From: Agromyces larvae
GTDB lineage: Bacteria; Actinomycetota; Actinomycetes; Actinomycetales; Microbacteriaceae
Direction: 5' to 3'
Length of the DNA stretch: 64,000 bases
Assembly: GCF_022811705.1 (NCBI RefSeq)
Contig: NZ_CP094528.1
Span: 1,860,001-1,924,000, forward strand
Part shown: positions 8,359 through 17,006 of the stretch, one piece after another
How the letters are laid out: every line of letters begins with the position of its first letter
Position numbering within the stretch: the first letter of the stretch is position 1
Position numbers and translations under genes: made by a program
Notes under the pieces: generated by a model
The model's input: the letters and a program-made list of their open reading frames with translations, nothing else
What the model was told of the DNA's origin: nothing
The model's database searches: none

Positions 8359-9264
8359 TCAGTCGCGCGGGTCGGCGCCCCGCGCCACGAACTCGGCGAG
8401 CCAGGAACGCAGGTCGGGGCCGAGGTCGGGGCGGTCGGCGGCGAGCTGGACGACCGCCTTGATGTAGTCGAGCTTGTCGCCGGTGTCGTACCGACGGCCA
8501 CGGAAGATCACGCCGTAGACGCCACCGGTGCCCTCGACGTCGCCCGCCATCTCCATCAACGCGTCGGTGAGCTGGATCTCGCCGCCCTTGCCCGGCTCGG
8601 TGCGTTCGAGCACCTCGAACACCTCGGGCTTCAGCACGTAGCGGCCGATCACCGCGTAGTTCGACGGCGCGTGCTCTTTCGCGGGCTTCTCGACCAGCCC
8701 GGTCACCCGCACGACGTCGGGATCGCCGGTCTCCTCGACCTCGGCCGCGCCGTAGAGGTGGATGCTGTCGGGGTCGACCTCGAGCAGGGCGATCACCGTC
8801 GCGTCACGCTCGACGTGCTCGGTGAGCATCCGCGTCAGCAGCGGGTCGCGTGCGTCGATGAGGTCATCGCCCAGCAGCACCGCGAACGACTGGTCGCCCA
8901 CGTGCTTCTTCGCCCGCAGCACCGCATGGCCGAGCCCCTTCGGGTCGCCCTGGCGCACGAAGTGCACATCGGCCAGCCCGCTCGACTCCTGCACCCGCTC
9001 GAGCTTGGACTCGTCGCCCTTCGCCGTCAGCGTGTACTCGAGCTCGGTGGCCCGGTCGAAGTGGTTCGCGAGGGCGTTCTTGTTGCGCCCGATGATCATG
9101 AGCACGTCGTCGAGGCCCGCGGAGACCGCCTCCTCGACCACGTACTGGATCGCCGGCTTGTCGACGACCGGGAGCATCTCCTTCGGCATCGCCTTGGTCG
9201 CCGGCAGGAACCGGGTGCCGAGTCCTGCGGCCGGGATGACCGCTTTGGTGATCCGTTTCGTCAT
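8359..9264 (-). CDS. galU: UTP-glucose-1-phosphate uridylyltransferase
   Basis: 301-residue nucleotidyltransferase that makes UDP-glucose from UTP and glucose-1-phosphate, feeding cell-wall glycans and exopolysaccharide. The N-terminal AVIPAAGLGTRFLPATKAMPKE signature and KPAIQYVVEEA follow family consensus; VEKP and GEIQLTDAL are also present. Full length. A TACGCT -10 hexamer sits six bases before the ATG, so the message may be leaderless. First gene of galU-rimJ-glpR, divergent from the folate gene at 9369. Confidence 0.96.
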   Translation of the reverse strand: MTKRITKAVIPAAGLGTRFLPATKAMPKEMLPVVDKPAIQYVVEEAVSAGLDDVLMIIGRNKNALANHFDRATELEYTLTAKGDESKLERVQESSGLADVHFVRQGDPKGLGHAVLRAKKHVGDQSFAVLLGDDLIDARDPLLTRMLTEHVERDATVIALLEVDPDSIHLYGAAEVEETGDPDVVRVTGLVEKPAKEHAPSNYAVIGRYVLKPEVFEVLERTEPGKGGEIQLTDALMEMAGDVEGTGGVYGVIFRGRRYDTGDKLDYIKAVVQLAADRPDLGPDLRSWLAEFVARGADPRD

Positions 9265-9368
9265 GCGGACAGCGTACCGGGCGCGCTCCGCGCAGCGGAG
9301 AGCGGATCCGGCCGATCCGACCGGTCGATGCGGGTTCGGCGCGGCACGGAGCATCCTAGGATGTCGCC

Positions 9369-9947
9369 ATGCCCGACGATCCGGACGTCCAGAAGCGGAT
9401 CCTGCGCGCCGAGCTCCGCGAGCGCCGCCAGAACCTGCCCGCGCACGAACGCGAACACGCCGCCGAGGGGTTCACCGCCCGGCTGCAGGAGCTCGTCGGC
9501 ATGACCGAGGCCGAATCGATCTCGTGCTACCTCTCGATGCCGACCGAGCCCGACACCCGGCCCTTCGTCAACTGGGCGGAGGCCCGCGGCATCCGCGTCC
9601 TGTTCCCGATCACCCGCGAGGACGGCCTGCTCGACTGGACCGTCGGGGAGGAGCAAACCGAGTCGATCGGCCTGCACGGCGTGCCCCAGGCGCACGGCGA
9701 ACTGCTCGGGCCGATGGCGATCAACGACGTCGACCTCATCATCGTGCCGGCCGCCGCCATCGACGCGACGGGCATGCGACTGGGCTGGGGCCGGGGCTAT
9801 TTCGACAAGACCCTCGGTTCGATGGGAAAATGTCCTCCGGTGTACGCCGTCGTGTTCGACTCCGAGTTCGTCGAGCACGTCCCTCGCGAGCTGCACGACC
9901 AGCCCGTCAACGGCGTCGTGACACCGACCCGCATCGTCGCGTTCTGA
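9369..9947 (+). CDS. 5-formyltetrahydrofolate cyclo-ligase
   Basis: 192-residue ATP-dependent enzyme that converts 5-formyl-THF to 5,10-methenyl-THF, recycling the storage folate. The N-terminal LRAELRERRQNLPAHER helix and the C-terminal nucleotide loop GMRLGWGRGYFDKTL are diagnostic; VPAAAIDATG precedes it. TAGGAT (9357-9362) is six bases before the ATG and there is no Shine-Dalgarno, consistent with a leaderless transcript. Divergent from galU, followed by the FmdB gene. Confidence 0.93.
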   Translation: MPDDPDVQKRILRAELRERRQNLPAHEREHAAEGFTARLQELVGMTEAESISCYLSMPTEPDTRPFVNWAEARGIRVLFPITREDGLLDWTVGEEQTESIGLHGVPQAHGELLGPMAINDVDLIIVPAAAIDATGMRLGWGRGYFDKTLGSMGKCPPVYAVVFDSEFVEHVPRELHDQPVNGVVTPTRIVAF

Positions 9948-9996
9948 CCGCGCGGCGCTGCCCCGAAGCATCCGACGCACCACCCGGAGAATCCCC

Positions 9997-10338
9997 ATGC
10001 CCACGTATTCCTACCGCTGCACCGAGTGCGGCAACGCCTTCGACATCCACCAGGCGTTCACCGACGACGCGCTCACCACGTGCGAGGCGTGCGGCGGCCG
10101 GCTGCGCAAGCTCTTCAACACCATCGGCGTGACCTTCAACGGGTCGGGCTTCTACCGCACCGATTCGCGGTCGGGCGGCTCCGGGGGCGGCGGCGGGTCG
10201 AAGGCGTCGGATGCCTCGTCGGGCGGTTCGTCGAAGTCGGATGCCTCGTCGACGTCGAGCACCGCCGGGTCGGGCTCGTCGGGCTCGGGCTCGTCGTCGG
10301 GCTCGGGCTCGTCGTCGTCCTCGGCTAGCGTGGCGTAG
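9997..10338 (+). CDS. FmdB-family zinc-ribbon protein
   Basis: 113-residue protein with an N-terminal FmdB/CxxC zinc ribbon: YRCTECG near residue 6 and CEACGG near residue 28 give four Cys ligands. After FNGSGFYRTD the C-terminal half is a low-complexity Gly/Ser tail ending in runs of SG and SS, probably disordered. FmdB proteins are small putative regulators of unproven function. It lies between the cyclo-ligase and mscL on the same strand. Confidence 0.85.
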   Translation: MPTYSYRCTECGNAFDIHQAFTDDALTTCEACGGRLRKLFNTIGVTFNGSGFYRTDSRSGGSGGGGGSKASDASSGGSSKSDASSTSSTAGSGSSGSGSSSGSGSSSSSASVA

Positions 10339-10370
10339 GTCTGTTGCACACCGACGAACGAGGGGGCGCT

Positions 10371-10799
10371 GTGTTCAAAGGCTTCAAGGAATTCATCCTG
10401 CGCGGCAACGTCATCGAACTGGCCGTGGCGGTCGTCATCGGCGCCGCGTTCACGGCAGTCGTGAACTCGATCGTCGCGAATCTCATCAATCCGCTGATCG
10501 GCGCGATCTTCCGCGCCGACAGCCTGGACGACGCCCTCGTCGTGACGATCCCATCGCTGTACGGCGAGGGCGCGCAGATCAAGTTCGGTGCGGTGCTCGG
10601 CGCGATACTCACGTTCCTCATCGTCGCGGCTGTGGTCTACTTCGTGTTCGTGCTGCCGATGAACACCCTGAAGGAGCGCGCCGAGCAGAAGCGCAAGTCC
10701 GGCGCGCCCGATCCCGACGAGCCCGAGAGCGAAGTGACCCTGCTCGCCGAGATCCGCGACCTGCTCGCGGCCGAGCGCGGCTCGCGCGGCGACCGGTAG
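10371..10799 (+). CDS. mscL: large-conductance mechanosensitive channel
   Basis: 142-residue membrane channel that opens under hypo-osmotic tension. It shows the family N-terminus FKGFKEFILRGNVIELAVAVVIGAAF (amphipathic S1 and pore helix TM1, described from residues 2-27), a periplasmic loop, TM2 (LGAILTFLIVAAVVYFVFVLP) and a charged cytoplasmic helix LLAEIRDLL. The GTG start at 10371 has AGGGGG five bases upstream; an in-frame ATG at 10344 lies before that ribosome site and is less likely. Confidence 0.95.
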   Translation: MFKGFKEFILRGNVIELAVAVVIGAAFTAVVNSIVANLINPLIGAIFRADSLDDALVVTIPSLYGEGAQIKFGAVLGAILTFLIVAAVVYFVFVLPMNTLKERAEQKRKSGAPDPDEPESEVTLLAEIRDLLAAERGSRGDR

Positions 10800-10829
10800 G
10801 TCGGCGCACGGCGGACGCGAACCGCACGG

Positions 10830-11057
10830 TCACCAGTGCGGGGGCCGCTCCCGGGTGATGCGTTCGTCGTCGGCGCTCGCGTTCCCGCGCTTGCGCGGAG
10901 CATCCGGCTCGTGCGCCCCCGGCACCGCCTGCTCGGGCGACGGGTCGCTGCCGGGCGCAGGCGTCAGGCGCGCCCGTCGCGCGCGCCCGGGCGCGCGCTC
11001 GACGCGCTGGCGCGGCGCCCCGTCGGCTCCGGCCTCCGATCGCGGCTCGGTGCTCAC
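10830..11057 (-). CDS. small basic protein coupled to the helicase-like gene
   Basis: 75-residue, Arg/Ala/Pro-rich protein with GTG start (11055-11057) overlapping the stop of the upstream large gene by four bases (GTGA). No membrane segment. It ends in a striking ITRERPPHW tail, which looks like a conserved C-terminal motif. The coupling suggests it works with, or is dosed with, the helicase-like protein. Function unknown; the reading frame has high-GC bias, so moderate confidence only. Confidence 0.55.
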   Translation of the reverse strand: MSTEPRSEAGADGAPRQRVERAPGRARRARLTPAPGSDPSPEQAVPGAHEPDAPRKRGNASADDERITRERPPHW

Positions 11058-14000
11058 GACGCCTCGGCGACGCTCCGCTCGACGGCGTCCGCCTTGCCGA
11101 GCAGGGTCGCGACCCGCGCGGCGACCGCGTCGGGGTTGCCGAACAGCTCGAAGCTGTGCACGCGCAGGTAGTGCCATCCGAGCCGGCGCAGCACGTCGGG
11201 GCGCAGCCGCAGCGACTCGCGCAGGCTGAGGTCGCCGAACGACGCATCCGTCTCGACCACCACCGCCTTGCCCGCGTTCGCGGCAGCCAGCGCGAGCCGC
11301 CCGCGGTACCCGAGCGTCACCCGCACGCCGAGCGCCTCGAGACGCGCCGCGAGGTCGGCGAGCATCGGCTCGGCACCGTGCGCATCCTCGTCGCGGGCCT
11401 GCCGCTCCTCGGTCTGGCTCAGCACCTGCGCGAGCGCCAGCACGCCGTGCGACTGGCGGTCGGCATCGATGTGGTCGGGACGGAACGCCGAGACCAGATC
11501 CATCGACCGGCGCGCCCGGGTCATGCCCACCGCCAGCAGCCGATCCCCGCCCGGCTCGCCGAGCGGCCCGAAGTTCGACAGCAGCCGGCCGTGCGGCGTG
11601 CGGCCGTACCCGACGGAGAAGATCACCCGGTCGCGGCTCTGCGCGACCGCCTGCTCGAGGGTGAGCACCGTGAACGGCTCGGCGCGGTCCTTCAGGATGA
11701 AGTCGGTGAGGTCGGAGCGCTTCGCGAACGCCGACAGCACGGCCTGGTGCACGCGCGCGGCGTGCCGGGCGCTCGCGGTGATGACCATCAGCGACTCGCG
11801 CGGGCGCTTCACCGCGTGCTCCATGACGAGCTCGACGACCTTCGCGAGTTCGGCATCGACGCTCTCGACCGTGCCCGTGACCGCGTCGGGCAGCCCGTTG
11901 CCGTCGACGTAGTGCAGTCGCAGGCTGCCGTGCCCGAGGAACGAACCCGCCCACGGCAGCGACTGGATGCGGCCGCCGTAGAACCGGCGGTTCACGAGTT
12001 CGGCCAGGTCTTCGCCGCCCGCGCGGTAGCTGCGGGTCAGGGTCATGGTCGGCAGCAGTTCGCCGAGGCGTGCGAGCGCCGAGTCGGCGTGCAGCGCGTC
12101 GACGCCCTGCACCGTGCGCGGTGCGGGAGCCGGCGACGCGTCGGGGTCGTCGATGCCGGTGTCGAAGAGGGTCGGCGTCTGCGTCACCGGGTCGCCGAAG
12201 GCGACCACCTGCTTCGCGCGGCGGATCGCGCCGAGGTTCTCGGCGAAGGTCGTCGCCCCCGCATCGACGAGGATCACCGTGTCGAACGGAATGGCGTCGT
12301 CGATCTCGGCCAGTTCGTACGGCGAGGCGAGCCAGACCGGCGCGAGCAGGCGGAACAGATGCGGCGCGCGCCGGTGCAGCTCGGTCGGCCGCACCCGGTC
12401 GCCGCGGAGCATCCGGCGCAGCTCGTCGGCCTCGTCGGCGTGGTCGACCAGGGCGACCCGCCAGTTCTCGGCGAGCCGCCACGCGACGAGCGGACCGCCC
12501 GCCGAGGCGTGCGCCTCGTCGACGAGCCGGAAGTCGGCTTCGAGCCGATCGAGCACCACCGTGTTCGCACCGAGCAGCGCCTGATCGGCGGCGAGCGCCT
12601 GCTCCAGCATCGACTGCCACCAGGCGAGTTCGAGCTCGTCGGCGACCCGGCTCTCGGGGACGTGCCGCTTCGTCAGGTCGACGAGCAGCGGGTCGAGTCC
12701 GGTCTCGCGCAGGCTGGCCAGCAGCGCGGTGCGCTCCTGGAGGTTCTGCAGCACCTCGGAATCCTCGGCGAGCCCGTCGAGCAGGTCGGTGAGCTCGCGG
12801 ATGGGTCGGGCCGCGAGCTGGCGCGCGGTGCCCTCGAGCCCGAGCGGGACGTCGAGGCTCGCCAGGTCGGCGGTCACCGTGCGGTACAGCACGTGCACGT
12901 CGTCGATGCCGACCGGCACGGCGGGCACCGCGCCCGCATCGGAGTAGCGCTGCCAGAGGGTGCGCTGCTGCTGGATGCCGCGCAGCGCCGCGTTGACGTC
13001 GCCGACGTGCACCCCGGGGCGCACGTACTCCAGTGCCAGCCGGCGCAGCCGCCGGCGGTTCGCGCCCGACATGCCCTGCGCGTCGCGGCGCGACCCGGTC
13101 GCGGCGATGAGCTCGCCCAGCGGGCGGTCGTACACCGACGGCTGGAACCGGTCGAGGGTCTCGCGGATCGCGAGCAGCAGTCGCAGGAACACGCCGAGCT
13201 CGGCGATCGACTCGAAGGGCCGCAGCCGGGTCTGGCCGATGAGCGTGCGACCGCGGTCGAGCAGGCGCGGCACGTCGGAGTGCGCCAGCCGACGCGCCAG
13301 GTCGTGCGCCGCCGTCGACGCCGCCGCGGTGGCGAACACCGCGCCGTACCAGGGCGAGTCGCCGGGGCCGTACTTGAACTCGCCGAGCGCGGCGGCCCGC
13401 ACCAGGTCGCGCGCCACCGCCTCGCGGCCGCCCGCGAGGGCGATCAGGCAGTCGTGGTCGAGCCGGGCGGTGGTCTGCGGGGGGTGGCGCAGCAGCGCGA
13501 GCCGAGAGAGCTCGCCGAGCGCGTCGAGCACCGAGACGCCCAGCGCGGGATCGGGTCGGCTCAGCGCACCGCGGTAGTCGACCAGCACCTTGCGCAGCCG
13601 CACGAGCGCGTCGTCGACGTCGGCGACCCGGGGCCGCTCCGCCTTCTCGTTGCGCGAGATCGACTGCACCAGCTCGCGACGCAGGTTCGCCGTGGTGACC
13701 GCGGCGCCGCCGAGGCCGACCTGGGCGAGCCGGTGCGCGATGCCCTCGAGGCTCGCCCGCCGAGGACCGACGACCAGCACCCGGCGGTCCTTCTGCACGA
13801 GCGCCCCGACCGCGTTCACGATGGTCTGGGTGCCGCCGGTTCCGGGCAGCGTCTTCACGACCAGCGAGGCGCCCGCCTCGATCTGGGCGATCACCCGCTC
13901 CTGTTCGGGGTCGGCGTCGAGCAGCAGGCGGTCGCCCTGCGGAGGTCGTTCGTCCTGCGGGACGATGGGCGCCGGCTCGGGGCGCACCGCAACCGTGGCG

Positions 14001-14737
14001 CGCGCACTGCGGTTGCCGGCGATCGCGTCGATCACGGGGTGGTCGAGGCGCACCGCATCGGCGGCCATCGCGGGCCCCACCTCGGCGAAGCTCGACACCA
14101 CGAGTCGCGGCGCCACCCGGAACCACGGCAGGTGCGAGGTGAGCCCGCGGAGCCGATCGATCACCGGCTGCGGCTTGAACACGCCGTTCGTGAGCGCGAG
14201 CGCGACGAACGCGTCGGCGTCGAGCGTGATCTGGAACTGCTCGCGCAGCTCGCGCGCGAGCGCGGGGTTGAGGAACGGCTGGCCCTTCAGCTTCAGCTCG
14301 AAGTCGCGCCCGTAGCGGCGGATCGCGAGCGGGCGCAGCAGCACCGGCGCGAGGAACTCATCGCCCTCGTTGCGCCACGACGCGAGCCCGATCGCCAGAT
14401 GCACCGACTCGATGCCGCGCACCGAGCGCAGCTCGATGCCCTTCTGGGTGATCTCGGCCGCGGCGAGCTTCGCGTTCCGCAGCGCGAGCTCGTCGCGGAT
14501 CAGGCTCGACAGCAGCGTCGACTTGCCGGTGATGAACTGCGGCAGACCGCCCGGATGCGTCGTGGAGAGCTCGATGCGGGTGCGCGGCGTGTCGACGAAC
14601 CGCACGAGCGGCGATGAGCCGCCCACCGCGGCGAGCTCGGTCAGCCAGCGGCGGTGCGCAGGCTCGGCGACGTTGCCGGCGACGAGGGCCGGGTCGCCGA
14701 GGCTCAGGGCGTCGGGGCTGGTGGCGTTGGTCGACAT
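11054..14737 (-). CDS. DUF4011-helicase-like protein with C-terminal Vsr/MTES_1575-type endonuclease domain
   Basis: About 1227 residues. The N-terminal 250 residues resemble DUF4011; the middle is SF1 DNA2/Upf1-like; the last ~100 residues resemble the very-short-patch-repair-like REase (VVVETDASFG, then RPDVLRRLGWHYLRVHS). Motif VI (VGMTRARRSMDL) is intact. Walker A near residue 297 reads PGTGGTQT, lacking the Lys of GKT, and Walker B near residue 823 reads ILVDAGATT instead of DEA. ATPase activity is thus doubtful. The domain order recalls anti-phage DUF4011-helicase-Vsr proteins, by inference. The start is uncertain: ATG 14737 lacks a clear ribosome site, and frames up to 14866 are possible. 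Coupled to a 75-residue protein downstream. Confidence 0.75.
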   Translation of the reverse strand: MSTNATSPDALSLGDPALVAGNVAEPAHRRWLTELAAVGGSSPLVRFVDTPRTRIELSTTHPGGLPQFITGKSTLLSSLIRDELALRNAKLAAAEITQKGIELRSVRGIESVHLAIGLASWRNEGDEFLAPVLLRPLAIRRYGRDFELKLKGQPFLNPALARELREQFQITLDADAFVALALTNGVFKPQPVIDRLRGLTSHLPWFRVAPRLVVSSFAEVGPAMAADAVRLDHPVIDAIAGNRSARATVAVRPEPAPIVPQDERPPQGDRLLLDADPEQERVIAQIEAGASLVVKTLPGTGGTQTIVNAVGALVQKDRRVLVVGPRRASLEGIAHRLAQVGLGGAAVTTANLRRELVQSISRNEKAERPRVADVDDALVRLRKVLVDYRGALSRPDPALGVSVLDALGELSRLALLRHPPQTTARLDHDCLIALAGGREAVARDLVRAAALGEFKYGPGDSPWYGAVFATAAASTAAHDLARRLAHSDVPRLLDRGRTLIGQTRLRPFESIAELGVFLRLLLAIRETLDRFQPSVYDRPLGELIAATGSRRDAQGMSGANRRRLRRLALEYVRPGVHVGDVNAALRGIQQQRTLWQRYSDAGAVPAVPVGIDDVHVLYRTVTADLASLDVPLGLEGTARQLAARPIRELTDLLDGLAEDSEVLQNLQERTALLASLRETGLDPLLVDLTKRHVPESRVADELELAWWQSMLEQALAADQALLGANTVVLDRLEADFRLVDEAHASAGGPLVAWRLAENWRVALVDHADEADELRRMLRGDRVRPTELHRRAPHLFRLLAPVWLASPYELAEIDDAIPFDTVILVDAGATTFAENLGAIRRAKQVVAFGDPVTQTPTLFDTGIDDPDASPAPAPRTVQGVDALHADSALARLGELLPTMTLTRSYRAGGEDLAELVNRRFYGGRIQSLPWAGSFLGHGSLRLHYVDGNGLPDAVTGTVESVDAELAKVVELVMEHAVKRPRESLMVITASARHAARVHQAVLSAFAKRSDLTDFILKDRAEPFTVLTLEQAVAQSRDRVIFSVGYGRTPHGRLLSNFGPLGEPGGDRLLAVGMTRARRSMDLVSAFRPDHIDADRQSHGVLALAQVLSQTEERQARDEDAHGAEPMLADLAARLEALGVRVTLGYRGRLALAAANAGKAVVVETDASFGDLSLRESLRLRPDVLRRLGWHYLRVHSFELFGNPDAVAARVATLLGKADAVERSVAEAS

Positions 14738-14921
14738 GGGATCCGGGGTGAGTTCGTCGGCGGCGGCATCCTGCTCGGGCGGGAGGAACCCCTCCTCACC
14801 GTCATCGCGATCGAGCCGTTGCACACGGATACCATACGGTGCCCGCGCCCCGAATCCCGGAAGCATCGCCGCGGACCTCGCACACGACCCCCCGCTCCCC
14901 CGTGCGGGCGAGCGCCCCGCC

Positions 14922-16031
14922 TCACGCGAGCAGCGCGAAGTCCGTGGCGTCGAGTCGGTGAGCGCGGGCGACGCCCTCGTTCGTCAGCTTGCCGTCGGTG
15001 GTGTTCAGGCCCTTGGCGAGCGCGGAGTCCAGCGCGAGCGCCTTGCGCCAACCGAGGTCGGCGATCTTCAGCGCGTACGGCATGGTCGCGTTCGTGAGCG
15101 CCGGGGTCGAGGTCGCCGGCACCGCACCCGGCATGTTCGCCACGCAGTAGAAGATCGCCTCGTGCACCCGGTACGTCGGCTCGGCGTGCGTGGTCGGGCG
15201 CGAGCCCTCGAAGCATCCGCCCTGATCGATCGCGATGTCCACGAGCACCGCACCGCGCTTCATCGAGGCGACCATCTCGTCGGTGACGAGCTTGGGCGCC
15301 GCCGCACCGGGCACGAGCACGGCGCCGACCACCAGGTCGGCATCGCGCACCTGGCGGGCGATCTCGTACGGCGACGAGGCGAGGGTCTTGATGCGGTGGT
15401 CGTACCGCGCGTCGATCTCGCGCAGCTTCGGCAGCGAGATGTCGAGCACGGTGACGTCGGCGCCGAGTCCGAGCGCGGTCGCCGCGGCCTGTTCGCCGGC
15501 CACGCCCCCGCCGAGGACCACGACCTTCGCGGGCGCGGTGCCCGGCACGCCGCCGAGCAGCACCCCGCGACCGCCGCGCGACGCGAGCAGCTCGGCCGCA
15601 CCGGCGAGCGGGGCGAGCCTGCCCGCGACCTCGCTCATCGGAGTGAGCAGCGGCAGCGACCGGTCGGGCAGCTGCACGGTCTCGTACGCGATCGCCGTGG
15701 TGCCGGCCGCGAGCAACGCCCGGGTGAGCGGCAGGTCGGCGGCCAGGTGCAGGTAGGTGAAGAGCGTGAGGTCGCTGCGCAGGTAGCGGTACTCGCTCTC
15801 GATCGGCTCCTTCACCTTCAGCACGAGCTCGGCCGACCACGCGTCGGCGGCGCTCGGGGCGATCTCGGCGCCCGCGAGCCGGTACTCCTCATCGGTGTAG
15901 CCGGCGCCGACGCCCGCACCGGTCTCGACCGCGACGCGATGGCCGTGCGCGGCGAGCGCGTGCGCACCCGCGGGCGTGATCGCCACGCGGAACTCGTTGT
16001 TCTTGATCTCTGTCGGCACGCCGATGTGCAT
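14922..16031 (-). CDS. ald: alanine dehydrogenase
   Basis: 369-residue NAD-dependent enzyme converting L-alanine to pyruvate and ammonium. The N-terminal MHIGVPTEIKNNEFRVAITP block, VLKVKEP, YLHLA and the dinucleotide loop VVVLGGGVAGEQAA are all present, as is DIAIDQGGCFEGSRPTTH. Length is standard. It is divergent from an Lrp/AsnC regulator at 16168, the conserved ald-aldR layout in actinobacteria, where the regulator activates ald when alanine is present. Confidence 0.95.
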   Translation of the reverse strand: MHIGVPTEIKNNEFRVAITPAGAHALAAHGHRVAVETGAGVGAGYTDEEYRLAGAEIAPSAADAWSAELVLKVKEPIESEYRYLRSDLTLFTYLHLAADLPLTRALLAAGTTAIAYETVQLPDRSLPLLTPMSEVAGRLAPLAGAAELLASRGGRGVLLGGVPGTAPAKVVVLGGGVAGEQAAATALGLGADVTVLDISLPKLREIDARYDHRIKTLASSPYEIARQVRDADLVVGAVLVPGAAAPKLVTDEMVASMKRGAVLVDIAIDQGGCFEGSRPTTHAEPTYRVHEAIFYCVANMPGAVPATSTPALTNATMPYALKIADLGWRKALALDSALAKGLNTTDGKLTNEGVARAHRLDATDFALLA

Positions 16032-16167
16032 GAGTGCTCCGCTCGCTTCCGATTCGCTGAAGGGGCCACACCATCGTGCGCGTTCGTTCGCCGATCCGAA
16101 AGATCGACCGCACAGAATTCCGTCGAGGCATCCTAGACTGAGTGAAAATTCAGAAGGATGCCTCGCC

Positions 16168-16674
16168 ATGACGGATGCACCGCAAGAACCGCGCAGCACC
16201 GGCCCGGCGCAGCTCGACGACCTCGACCGCGAGATCATCGCCCGGCTGCACGAGAACGCCCGGATCCCGAACGTCGACCTCGCCCGCGCCGTCGGCATCT
16301 CGCCGTCGACGTGCCTGGCGCGGGTGCGGTCGCTGCGCGAGCGCGGGGTCATCCGCCGCTACACCGCCGAGATCGACCCCGCCGCGCTCGGCTACACCCT
16401 GCAGGCGCTCGTGAGCGTGCGCATCCGGCCCGGCGCGCGGCACCTCATGGAGCAGATCTCCGACGACCTGCGCCGCGAACCCGAGGTGGCGCAGCTGTTC
16501 TTCCTGGGCGGCACCGAGGACTTCCTGATCCATGTGCGCGTGCGCGACAGCGAGCACGTGCGGCAGTTCGTGCTGAAGAACCTGTCGGCGAACCCCGCCG
16601 TCGCCCTCACCGAGACGAACCTCGTGTTCGAGCACCACACCGCCCTCACCCCCGGGCTGCGCACGGTGCTCTGA
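16168..16674 (+). CDS. Lrp/AsnC-family regulator (AldR-like)
   Basis: 168-residue one-component regulator. HTH at about residues 17-60 (LDDLDREIIARLHENARI, then the recognition region GISPSTCLARVRSLRERG), linker, and RAM ligand-binding domain (residues 75-160, LVSVRIRPG, with FLGGTEDFLIHVRV). The upstream gap holds a TAGACT -10 (16133-16138) and CTGA-N8-TCAG, a possible binding half. Position opposite ald suggests alanine-responsive control of ald. The tandem palindromic repeats begin 11 bp after its stop. Confidence 0.92.
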   Translation: MTDAPQEPRSTGPAQLDDLDREIIARLHENARIPNVDLARAVGISPSTCLARVRSLRERGVIRRYTAEIDPAALGYTLQALVSVRIRPGARHLMEQISDDLRREPEVAQLFFLGGTEDFLIHVRVRDSEHVRQFVLKNLSANPAVALTETNLVFEHHTALTPGLRTVL

Positions 16675-16685
16675 GCCCCTCCGCT

Positions 16686-17006
16686 CCCTGAGCCCGTCGA
16701 AGGGAGCCGCCGCGACCGCAAGCCCCCTGAGCCCGTCGAAGGGAGCCGCTTCGACCGCAAGCTCCCTGAGCCCGTCGAAGGGAGCCGCCTCGACCGCACG
16801 CCCCCTGAGCCCGTCGAAGGGAGCCGCTTCGACACGCTCAGCGGGCTTCGACCGCAAGCCCCCTGAGCCCGTCGAAGGGAGCCGCTTCGACACGCTCAGC
16901 GGGCTTCGACCGCACGCCCCCTGAGCCCGTCGAAGGGAGCCGCTTCGACAGGCTCAGCGGGCTTCGCAGCTCAGCGGGCTTCGACAGGCTCAGCGGGCCT
17001 CGCAGC
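16686..17006. repeat. tandem palindromic (REP-like) repeat cluster
   Basis: Six copies of a 19-bp near-palindrome starting CCCTGAGCCCGTCGAAGGG at 16686, 16725, 16764, 16803, 16861 and 16919. Period is 39 bp for the first four and 58 bp for the last three, because the later units add an inverted partner (CTTCGACACGCTCAGCGGG). Degenerate copies continue to the ligase stop codon. No gene is visible in this 332-bp stretch between converging genes. Confidence 0.9.

Noticed and set aside
11156..14617. 1153-codon open frame antisense to the helicase-like gene
   Set aside because: Composition shadow (Arg/His/Gln/Val rich), no domain pattern.
16686..17006. CRISPR array
   Set aside because: Repeat units are separated by near-identical spacers with a fixed period, are palindromic, and there are no cas genes.
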